Positions 8,536 through 15,857 of a stretch of DNA of 64,000 bases are shown here, piece after piece (the first letter of the stretch is position 1; each line of letters opens with the position of its first letter). The stretch spans positions 124,001 through 188,000 of the forward strand of contig CANLRQ010000003.1 of NCBI GenBank assembly GCA_947493575.1. The letters run 5' to 3'. The notes under the pieces are model-generated. The model saw nothing but the letters and a program-made list of their open reading frames with translations. It did no database searches and was not told where the DNA came from. Origin of the DNA: an uncultured Marinomonas sp. GTDB lineage: Bacteria; Pseudomonadota; Gammaproteobacteria; Pseudomonadales; Marinomonadaceae. Made by a program: the position numbers and the translations under genes.

Positions 8536-8550
8536 ATTTACCCTGACACT

Positions 8551-8914
8551 TAACTACTAAGCGGTTATGCAGTAGCACAGCCATGGTTATAACTGTCTGT
8601 TGAATGGCCGCTTTATTTATAGGGAATTTGCTTTTTCAAGATTGGCGACGTCCCTGTTTATATCTAGGTGTTATTTGTACTTTTCGAAAGTTACTTTTAA
8701 ATCCCTTCGTGCTTCTTACATCTTTCGTTTTACTTTCTTAAAGTTTTACTTGAATTCTAAGTACTAGGCAAGCAACGCCCCTAAGGCTTCTCAACTTGAT
8801 ACTTTTTACTCTTGTTATTGCTTAACGTGACTTATGACACTTGACTGCCTTGTATCAAAAATCACTAACCCATTGAAATATATTAATTAAATAGATGGGG
8901 GTCTTATATAATTC
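8551..8914 (-). repeat. Cassette repeat copy B (full length)
   Basis: A full copy of about 364 bp filling the space between the stop of the transglutaminase-like gene and the start of the 94-aa gene. Shared landmarks, on the plus strand, are TAACTACTAAGCGGTTATG, CAGCCATGGTTATAA, the AAGCGG/CCGCTT dyad, AGGGA/TCCCT arms around a central GGCGACG, a second short stem near CCTTCGTG, TTGATAC/GTATCAA arms and a terminal AAATATAT-TAATTAAATAG. Confidence 0.9.
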
Positions 8915-8918
8915 CCGA

Positions 8919-9497
8919 TTAACTGTAGACTTCGACATCTGGTAAGTTTTCATATATAGCCATGCATGTATTGTATTTCAGTAGGGTTTTCACAATAACT
9001 GGTAATGGCTCAGGCCATATACCTTGAATATCCGTTTCAAGACGGCCCTCTGTGCTAAATGCTAACTGTTCAATTGGAGGGGTAAACTTCGCTTCTACTC
9101 CCTCCTTGTTACCTCTTGGGTCAATTCTGTACCAGCCGAAATCATTCAAATAAACAGCGTTTAAACCATGTAAGCAAAATGGTGCGCCATCGCCAGCTAG
9201 TGATAGGCGTTGATAACATAGCCCTGCTGGAATTTCATTTGCCCTCAATAGCGCGGCCAATAGATGGCTCTGTGAGTAACAATATCCCGTTTTGTGATTT
9301 AACACGTCTGATGCTTTGCACGTAATTATATCTATTTGAAAGTCCCAACTATGCTTAATCGTGTCTCGAACATACTCAAAACAAGCTTTAGCAATCTCTG
9401 TGTCTGTGCTCAAATTACCTTTCAGGCGTCGAGCCATCTCCAGAATTTCTGGGCAATTCCAATTGATGAATTCAGAATTTTCGAGATACTGCTTCAT
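8919..9497 (-). CDS. Transglutaminase-like (papain-fold) cysteine protein
   Basis: A 192-residue transglutaminase-core protein with a visible triad: C73 in GYCYSQSHLLAALLRA, H110 in CLHGLNAVYL and D126 in YRIDPRGN. Members of this fold act as proteases, amidases or transferases; the substrate cannot be deduced. There is no signal peptide. AAGAGAG precedes the ATG. It is a single cassette gene bounded by repeat copies B and C. Confidence 0.8.
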   Translation of the reverse strand: MKQYLENSEFINWNCPEILEMARRLKGNLSTDTEIAKACFEYVRDTIKHSWDFQIDIITCKASDVLNHKTGYCYSQSHLLAALLRANEIPAGLCYQRLSLAGDGAPFCLHGLNAVYLNDFGWYRIDPRGNKEGVEAKFTPPIEQLAFSTEGRLETDIQGIWPEPLPVIVKTLLKYNTCMAIYENLPDVEVYS

Positions 9498-9515
9498 TGC
9501 TTACTCTCTTACAGT

Positions 9516-9870
9516 TAACTACTAAGCGGTTATGCAGTAGCACAGCCATGGTTATAACCGTCTGTTGGACGGCCGCTTTATTTATAGGGAATTTGCTTTT
9601 TCAATATTGGCGACGTCCCTGTTTATATCGCGGTGTTTTTTGTATGTTCCGAAGGTTACTGTTTAATACCCTTCGTATTCCTTACATCTTACGTTTTGCT
9701 TCCTTAAAGTTTTACTCGAATTTTAAGAATTAGGCAAGAAACACCCCTAAGGCTTCACAACTTGATACTTTTTTACTCTTTATTGCTTAACGTGACTTAT
9801 GACGCTTGGTTGTTTTGTATCAAAAAAATCTAAGACATTGAAATATATAAATTAAATAGGTGTTTTTTTA
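9516..9870 (-). repeat. Cassette repeat copy C (full length)
   Basis: About 355 bp with the same landmarks and hairpin arms as copy B. Clear examples here are CGAAGG/CCTTCG and TTGATAC/GTATCAA. It ends a few bases before the stop of the EamA gene and begins about 18 bases upstream of the transglutaminase-like gene. Confidence 0.9.
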
Positions 9871-9886
9871 AATAAGCATTTAAATT

Positions 9887-10801
9887 TCATTTTGTGGCTC
9901 TGTTCCCTAACACCCAAATGCTTAATAATAATAGTGTACCTCCAACCCACTGTAACGTTCCCAAATGTTGATCAAGTAATAAAGCTGACAGCACAACGGC
10001 TGTTAGTGGCTCAAGTAATGTTGCAACTGTGAGTGAGGTGGGCCTAAGACGCGCCGCACCCCAACTGAATATTAATAATGCGAGAGCTGCGGTTACCAAA
10101 CCAAGATAAAGCAACCAAACTTGTGGTGGAAATTCTGTTGGTATAGAGAATGGACGATAAAGAGTTGTTAAGCCCATTATCATTACAGCAACCACAGTGA
10201 GACACGTTGTTGCTGGACCAGCTCCTAGGGCAATGGAAATACGACCACTGATCATAGAGAAACCAGCGTAAAGAAACGCAGATCCAATGGAGAACACAAC
10301 ACCAAGCAAGATGTTATCAGAAGCAATGTCTGAAGTTGCAGTACCATGTTGAGAGATAATTAAGACTGTACCCAGAATTGCCCCAAAAAGTACAAAAATC
10401 AGCTGTAAATCCGCTGCCTCTTGACCACGGAATACTGCGATTATTGTAACGATAACAGGAGGTAAACAGAGCGCAATTAGAGTTGGAATTGCAGCGCCCA
10501 TTTGCTCGATACCAAGGAACCAAAGCAATACATAACCTGACATTGCTGTTCCAGCAATAAGTACAGTTAGTAATATTGGACGTAACTGGCTCCAAATAAT
10601 TCGACGACCAAAGATTCCGATTAGAACTATTGCACCAATAAGAAAGCGCCAAAAGGAAATATTTTCAGGAGTGAAACCGTGCTGAGCGACAAGAATATTA
10701 ACAACAAGCGCACCAGTTCCCCACAATACACCAGCTCCGCAAGCAGCTAATAATGCTAATTTTGGAGACGAAGAATGCGAAGGAAGTTTGTTAGAACGCA
10801 T
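9887..10801 (-). CDS. EamA/DMT-superfamily permease
   Basis: A 304-residue inner-membrane protein with about ten hydrophobic helices arranged as two EamA repeats (near residues 15-145 and 165-300). The RPTSLTVATLLEPLTAVVLSALLL segment is the conserved second-repeat signature. Members export or import amino acids, cofactors or drugs; the substrate here is unknown. GAGAATCTCCC lies just before the ATG. A membrane transporter of this size is larger than most integron cassettes. It is flanked by repeat copies C and D. Confidence 0.85.
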   Translation of the reverse strand: MRSNKLPSHSSSPKLALLAACGAGVLWGTGALVVNILVAQHGFTPENISFWRFLIGAIVLIGIFGRRIIWSQLRPILLTVLIAGTAMSGYVLLWFLGIEQMGAAIPTLIALCLPPVIVTIIAVFRGQEAADLQLIFVLFGAILGTVLIISQHGTATSDIASDNILLGVVFSIGSAFLYAGFSMISGRISIALGAGPATTCLTVVAVMIMGLTTLYRPFSIPTEFPPQVWLLYLGLVTAALALLIFSWGAARLRPTSLTVATLLEPLTAVVLSALLLDQHLGTLQWVGGTLLLLSIWVLGNRATK

Positions 10802-10828
10802 GGGAGATTCTCAGCTTATTGATTTGTA

Positions 10829-11097
10829 TAACTACTAAGCGATTAAGCAGTGGCGAAGCCATGGTTATAACCGTCTGTTGAATGGCCGCTTTATTTACAG
10901 GGAATTTGCTTTTTCAAGATTGGCGACGTCCCTGTTTATATCGCGGTTTTTTTGTATTTTCCGAAGGTGACTTTTAAATCCCTTCGTGTTTCTTACGCTT
11001 TACTTTCTTAAAGTTTTACTCGAATTTTAAGCATTAGGCAAGAAACACCCCTAACTCATTGAAATATATAGATTAAATAGATGGATGTCTTATGTGA
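10829..11097 (-). repeat. Cassette repeat copy D with an internal deletion
   Basis: The copy runs from TAACTACTAAGCGATTA to the stop of the GNAT gene but is only about 269 bp. It lacks roughly 90-105 bp present in B, C and F, and joins ACACCCCTAA directly to CTCATTGAAATATAT. The join falls on a TTAG-type sequence found at both deletion ends of the full copies. Confidence 0.9.
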
Positions 11098-11100
11098 TTT

Positions 11101-11550
11101 TTATGTGCTGGCTCTAGACATAGGTACGAACCGAATACCATTAACCTGAGCCTCTTTATCAGTAGCTTTAAAACCTTGACTTTCGTAGAAATTAACAGCA
11201 TTTACCGAAGCTCGCAACCGAACTTCCTCTCTATTTGATCGTTTAAGAAGTTGCACTAATAATAACTTACCCAAGCCTGTGCCTTGATATGAATTTCCAA
11301 TGAATAAATGCGTAATGTAATCTTTATCGCGAATTGCTCCAAAGCCGATCAATTTACCATTATCAATAACTTTCAAAGCTTCAAAGCGGGTTTTATTAAA
11401 AGTAGTTTCTACATCAGGTAGAACCTTTGATAAGAAGGTTTCTCTACCCTCTTCATTTAAGTGTGGCAGGATGTCTATTTGTGAAACGCTAGCAACAAGT
11501 TCAATAACTGAATGTAAATCTTCAATTGTGGTTTCTATGATTTGCAACAC
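11101..11550 (-). CDS. GNAT-family N-acetyltransferase
   Basis: A 149-residue Gcn5-related acetyltransferase. The acetyl-CoA loop is GNSYQGTGLGKLLLVQLL, followed by the usual VNAVNFYESQGFK strand-helix near the C-terminus. The start is GTG at 11550, supported by AAGGAG three bases upstream. Substrate unknown; acetyltransferases are frequent integron cassette cargo. Flanked by repeat copies D and E. Confidence 0.88.
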   Translation of the reverse strand: MLQIIETTIEDLHSVIELVASVSQIDILPHLNEEGRETFLSKVLPDVETTFNKTRFEALKVIDNGKLIGFGAIRDKDYITHLFIGNSYQGTGLGKLLLVQLLKRSNREEVRLRASVNAVNFYESQGFKATDKEAQVNGIRFVPMSRAST

Positions 11551-11569
11551 GGGCTCCTTGTAGGACTCA

Positions 11570-11838
11570 TAACTACTAAGCGGTTACATAGTGGCGAAGC
11601 CATGGTTATAACCGTCTGTTGGACGGCTGCTTTATTTATAGGGAATTTGCTTTTTCAAGATTGGCGACGTCCCTGTTGATATCGCGGTATTTTTTTGTAT
11701 GTTCCGAAGATTACTTTTAAAAGTCCTTCGTGCTTTTTATATTTTGCGTATTACTTTTCTTATACTTTTACTCGAATTTTAAGTCTTAGACAAGCAACGT
11801 CTCTAAGACTTTACAACTTGGTATTTTTACTCTTGTAT
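11570..11838 (-). repeat. Cassette repeat copy E, distal end missing
   Basis: Starts like the others (TAACTACTAAGCGGTTA) and keeps the AGGGA/TCCCT arms, but stops after ACTTGGTATTTTTACTCTTG. The last roughly 100 bp found in B, C and F is absent, and the DUF1349 gene stop follows at once. Confidence 0.88.
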
Positions 11839-11844
11839 GTAAAT

Positions 11845-12474
11845 CTAGACCGCATGTGCAAGCCACTTACAAGACTCTAAGCTCATATCAGTAAAACGAG
11901 CTGTAAATGATGAATCTAAAGGGCTACACGCATACACACCAAAATTCACTGCCGAATTTGCTGGCAATGGTGGATTGCACTTACCCATTCGAACAGTCGT
12001 TTCACCAAGTTTATGCAGATGGAAGATACGCATTTGTTTAAAGTCAATACCATCCAAGGATGATTCGATTAAGAAATCCGGACCTCTTCGGCTTAAGCGA
12101 TACCAAATTTCGTTTGGAAGCGAAATATCTGAAGTTGCCCAGTCTGAATAACCTAAGTTGGTAACAACACTACCCAATCGTGAGAACTCACCATTTTCGT
12201 ACTCAATAGAAGCTTTAAACCAGTTTTCATTATCGAGGTAAATAATCAAGCCACATTGATCAAATTGAGCTTGATAGTCGAAGCTTACTTTAGTTGTAAA
12301 TGTGAAGTTGTCATTGGATTCGATCTGTAGAGCTGGCGCATTATCATTACGGAAACCATAGTATGAACGCTGCCAAAAGTCAGTATCAGGCTCGGTTGTG
12401 ATTGAAACTGATTTAGCATTCACTTCACTGATTTTCGGCTCAAATATCCATTTACCAACTGAAAAATCTATCAT
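11845..12474 (-). CDS. DUF1349 (concanavalin-like fold) protein
   Basis: A 209-residue cytoplasmic protein of the DUF1349 family, recognised by FWQRSYYGFRNDNAPAL, the QCGLIIYLDNENWFKASIEYENG core and the closing VNFGVYACSP. The family has a beta-sandwich fold and is usually found as a single gene of unknown biochemical role, often carbohydrate-related. AAGAGAAT precedes the ATG. Its stop lies against the truncated repeat copy E and its start about 42 bases from copy F. Confidence 0.82.
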   Translation of the reverse strand: MIDFSVGKWIFEPKISEVNAKSVSITTEPDTDFWQRSYYGFRNDNAPALQIESNDNFTFTTKVSFDYQAQFDQCGLIIYLDNENWFKASIEYENGEFSRLGSVVTNLGYSDWATSDISLPNEIWYRLSRRGPDFLIESSLDGIDFKQMRIFHLHKLGETTVRMGKCNPPLPANSAVNFGVYACSPLDSSFTARFTDMSLESCKWLAHAV

Positions 12475-12515
12475 TATGATTCTCTTATAATTGTTCTGAA
12501 TTTACCGTTTTCACA

Positions 12516-12870
12516 TAACTACTAAGCGGTTATAGGGTGGCACAACCATGGTTATAACCGTCTGTTGGAAGGCCGCTTTATTTATAGGGAATTTGCTTTT
12601 TCAAGATTGGCGACGTCCCTGTTTATATCGCGGTGTTTTTTTGTACTTTCGAAGGTGGCTTTTAAACTCCTTCGTGTTTCTTACATTTTACTTTCTTAAA
12701 GTTTTACTCGAATTCTAAGCATCAGGCAAGCAACACCTCTAAGGCTTCACAACTTGATACTTTTTACTCTTGTTATTGCTTAACGTGACTTATGACGCTT
12801 GGCTGTTTTGCATAAAAAGACTCTAACCAATTGAAATATATAAATTAAATAGATAGGTGTCTTATATAAT
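12516..12870 (-). repeat. Cassette repeat copy F (full length)
   Basis: A complete copy of about 355 bp with all landmarks. On its far side it is not followed by a gene stop but by a hairpin terminator and an attC-like site belonging to the SIR2 gene, so it marks the upstream-most repeat of the run. Confidence 0.9.
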
Positions 12871-12875
12871 TATTA

Positions 12876-12901
12876 AAAAAAGAACATGGAAATGTTCTTT
12901 T
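12876..12901 (-). terminator. Terminator downstream of the SIR2-like gene
   Basis: AAAGAACAT and ATGTTCTTT form a perfect 9-bp stem with a GGAA loop. In the minus direction it is followed by a run of seven Ts. Confidence 0.75.
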
Positions 12902-12917
12902 AAGAATAATTCTACAG

Positions 12918-13016
12918 CCTCAACGCCTTACTAATGGGCGCACAAATGCTTGGCTAAAATTAGCGACGAAGGGGCACAAGCCAAGCATTTTTCGTCCTTT
13001 TGAGTGACTTGTTATA
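12918..13016 (-). repeat. attC-type recombination site after the SIR2-like gene
   Basis: In the coding direction the site starts with TATAACAAGTCACTC, immediately after the gene's stop, and ends with AAGGCGTTGAGGC about 99 bp later. Inside is a perfect 12-bp dyad (AAATGCTTGGCT at 12944-12955, complement at 12979-12990). The start, end, length and folding potential are those of integron attC sites. This is the clearest such site in the window. Confidence 0.7.
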
Positions 13017-13017
13017 T

Positions 13018-13908
13018 TTATGCAGCCAATACACCTTCAGCCTTAGTTAGTATTTTCTTTATAGAAGACTCATACATACCCTTATAGTCTCCTTCAACAA
13101 CGTCTGTAATTACTACATCAACATTAAATGATTTTAAAAGTCCCATTTTTTCATCATCCATTTGATTGGTGTAAAAGTATATTTTGTTTGAAACCAAATC
13201 GTCTGCTACAAAGCGAGCTCGTTTATTCAGCACCCACCAAAGATCAGTTTCACTATAATCTAAAGACAGACCTACGATATGAACATTACTAGAAAAAAAT
13301 AGGTCAACCCACGATGTAAAACAGTATTCATCAGATTTCAGTTTATCTTGCATGGAAGCTACAGAGACTCTTTGACCAGAAACGGTATGCTTATACGTAC
13401 CTTTAACATAGGAATCGATTTTACTTACTGAACCACAATAATGATCTAATCCCAACATTATTGATTTGGGATGCTCTATTTCGCCATGAATATTCCAGAG
13501 ATATTTAGAACCACTATTGGTTGAATATTTCCTCTTCCGACGTAAGCTATAAATTTCCTCTGTACTTAATTTTTCAGGCGAAATATTAAGTGCTTTTTCA
13601 AAAGCATAATCGTAATTTGTAGTTAAGTAATTTTCTACATCCATTGACGCTAGCAATTCAAATATTTCATTTGAACCTTGAGGTTCCATCTCTTCAGCGA
13701 TGCTATTTTTGATTTTTAGTTCATCTGCTTTGTGGCTCTTTTTAGCCACATGCTGTTCCATGAAAATGCGTTCATAAACCATCGTGTTTGGAAGGTTACC
13801 ATTGTCAAAAATGTTTGAACCTTTGATGGTGTTTAATAAATCGTCCCAACTAACAGAATTATCAGAAAGTCGATTTATTCCATTTCCAAAAAGCACAGTA
13901 TTACGCAT
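13018..13908 (-). CDS. Stand-alone SIR2-like domain protein, candidate phage-defence NADase
   Basis: A 296-residue protein with the marks of the SIR2-like superfamily: GNGIN at 8-12 for nucleotide binding, TTNYD at 96-100, H141 in WNIHGE at the catalytic histidine position, and GLSLDYSETD at 213-222. There is no zinc-ribbon, so it is not a classical deacetylase. Related domains (ThsA, DSR proteins, pAgo-associated SIR2) deplete NAD during phage infection. This one has no visible partner or sensor domain, so defence is inference. An attC site and terminator follow it. Confidence 0.75.
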   Translation of the reverse strand: MRNTVLFGNGINRLSDNSVSWDDLLNTIKGSNIFDNGNLPNTMVYERIFMEQHVAKKSHKADELKIKNSIAEEMEPQGSNEIFELLASMDVENYLTTNYDYAFEKALNISPEKLSTEEIYSLRRKRKYSTNSGSKYLWNIHGEIEHPKSIMLGLDHYCGSVSKIDSYVKGTYKHTVSGQRVSVASMQDKLKSDEYCFTSWVDLFFSSNVHIVGLSLDYSETDLWWVLNKRARFVADDLVSNKIYFYTNQMDDEKMGLLKSFNVDVVITDVVEGDYKGMYESSIKKILTKAEGVLAA

Positions 13909-14288
13909 AACGATCCTTCATAAATATAACGAGACTGTAGAATTACTCATTCTCAGCCAGCTTAATTAATTTAAACCCACAATATTTCACATTCTCCTAA
14001 GATTCAATAGGTCATTCAATTTTCAATCATAGATTGATGATATCGAGCCGTAAATAACATGTGGGCTTAGGGGATCAAACAGTAAGTGGTAGATTAGTGA
14101 GAGGGGTTTACCTTTCAGTTAATGCAGGCTATTTCTGAGTTTTCGATGTTATGTAAGAGGCAATACATTTGCCATTGGGCGTTCACTTTGTCTTGCTCGC
14201 GTAATGTATAATATAAGCCACCCATAGCGTTAATTCAATAATTTCAAAAGGTTAGGCTTACCTTTATCAGAACACCTCTATCAAAAGC
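13909..14288. other. Gap upstream of the SIR2-like gene with an inverted copy of its downstream flank
   Basis: No gene is seen. At 13931-13945 GAGACTGTAGAATTA is the inverted counterpart (14 of 15) of TAATTCTACAGCCTC at 12906-12920, so the SIR2 gene and its attC are framed by short inverted repeats. A GTTATAT close to the start codon could be the other half of a recombination site. The rest is unremarkable AT-rich sequence. Confidence 0.45.
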
Positions 14289-15793
14289 ATGAAGTCTTTC
14301 GTCTTTTCTGCGCTGACGACGACAGTGACGCAAGCAGAAAAGACGAAGGCTTTTCGCTTTGTGAATAACTCATTGTGTTGCCACTAGCTCATAATGTCGG
14401 AAGGCGCCTGTGGCTTTTCCGACTTACCCTACAAGATAAAAAAGTCTCCTTATTACGTCAAATGATGTCTGACTCTGCGACAATATGAATTCCCACGAAG
14501 ATCATAGAAACTAAAGTAACTAGAGTAAAAAGCATGAAGGCTTCTGTCTTTTCTGCGCTGACTACGACAGTGACGCAAGCTGAAAAGACGAAGGCTTTTT
14601 GCTTTGTGAATAACTCATTGTGTTGCCACCAGCTCATAATGTCGGAAGGCGCCTGCGGCTTTTCCGACTTACCTTACAAGATAAAAAAGGCTTCTTATTA
14701 CGTCAAATGATGTCTGCCTCTGCGACAATATGAATTCCCACGAAGACAGACTGTGAAAGTATTCTTGTTATAGTATGTCGATAGTTCTGAGTTAGGTTGA
14801 TTATCGTCATTTTGAATAAAAGCTATCGAAAAACTGAGAATCGGATCGGCCTCAAAGCCCTTTAAAAAGGTATTTTCTTAATCTACATAAGGAGCTTTTA
14901 AGCTATAAAAAGCTTTTTGCTTCATAAAAAATCATTGAAGTTAATTCTTTCATAGCCTCAGATCGTGGGAACTAAAGTAACTAGAGTAACTAGAGTAAAA
15001 AGCATGAAGTTTTTCGTCTTTTCTGCGCTAACGACGACAGTGACGCAAGCAGAAAAGACGAAGGCTTTTTGCTTTGTGAATAACCCGTTGAGTTGAAAAC
15101 CGCTTTATAATGTTGGAAGGCGCCTGCGGCTTTTCCGACTTACCCTACAAGATAAAAAAGTCTCCTTATTACGTCAAATGATGTCTGACTCTGCGACAAT
15201 ATGAATTCCCACGAAGATCGTGGGAACTAAAGTAACTAGAGTAAAAAGCATGAAAACTTTCGTCTTTTCTGCGCTGAAGACGACAGTGACGCAAGCAGAA
15301 AAGACGAAGGCTTTTTGCTTTATGCATAACCCTCTGTGTTACATACAACCTAATAATGTCGGAAGGCACCTGCGGCTTTTCCGACTCACCTTACAAGATA
15401 AAAAAGTCTCCTTATTACGTCAAATGATGTCTGACTCTGCGACAATATGAATTCCCACGAAGATCATAGGAACTAAAGTAACTAGAGTAAAAAGCATGAA
15501 GTCTTTCGTCTTTTCTGCGCTGACGACGACAGTGACGCAAGCAGAAAAGACGAAGGCTTTTTGCTTTGTACATAACACATTGTGTTGCCACCAGCTCATA
15601 ATGTCGGAAGGCGCCTGTGGCTTTTCCGACTTACCCTACAAGATAAAAAAGTCTCCTTATTACGTCAAATGATGTCTGACTTTGCGACAATATGAATTCC
15701 CACGAAGATCGTGGGAACTAGAGTAAAAAGCATGAAGTTTTTTGCTTTGTGAATAACCCATTGAGTTGCAAACCGCTTCAAAATGTCGGAAGG
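14289..15793. repeat. Tandem array of a 245-bp hairpin-rich unit (five full copies plus a partial one)
   Basis: Units begin at ATGAAG at 14289, 14534, 15004, 15250, 15496 and 15732, a spacing of 245-246 bp except for one interrupted and one shortened unit. Each holds three dyads: TTCGTCTTTTCTGC with its complement, GTCGGAA/TTCCGAC, and TTCCCACGA-AGA-TCGTGGGAA at the unit junction. Between copies is a CTAGAGTAA microrepeat. Copy 6 has lost the first dyad. No obvious long gene lies within. Confidence 0.92.
14750..14970. other. Insertion of about 225 bp inside the tandem array
   Basis: Between units 2 and 3 the junction dyad is split: TTCCCACGAAGA is on the left, TCGTGGGAAC appears only about 220 bp later, and unrelated AT-rich sequence lies between them. 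That sequence contains AAAGCTTTTTGCTTCAT-like runs. No ORF is evident. Confidence 0.6.
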
Positions 15794-15801
15794 CAAATTA
15801 A

Positions 15802-15825
15802 AAAGGCTCCTTCATAGGAGCCTTT
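15802..15825 (-). terminator. Terminator of the methylcitrate operon
   Basis: AAAGGCTCCT and its exact complement form a 10-bp stem around TCAT, 33 bases beyond the prpF stop. T-rich sequence follows in the minus direction. Confidence 0.85.
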
Positions 15826-15857
15826 GGTAAGATGTAACCTTAGGTTCAAAGCATTAA

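Noticed and set aside
8551-8680. Promoter inside the 355-bp repeat (TTGAAA and TATAAA in coding direction)
   Set aside because: The two boxes are only 12 bases apart, too close for a normal sigma-70 promoter; transcript mapping would be needed.
10317-10652. 111-aa minus-strand frame within the EamA gene
   Set aside because: It lies in another frame of a clearly membrane-protein-coding gene and has a low-complexity composition (Ser, Asn, Cys, Tyr).
15169-15450. Minus-strand 66-aa and plus-strand 76-aa frames in the tandem array as genes
   Set aside because: They run across unit junctions, are not kept as such in the other units, and have no ribosome binding site; only the shared short frame was kept as a tentative finding.
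14289-15793. CRISPR array
   Set aside because: The repeat period is about 245 bp with near-identical units and no short repeat/unique spacer alternation; no cas gene is in the window.
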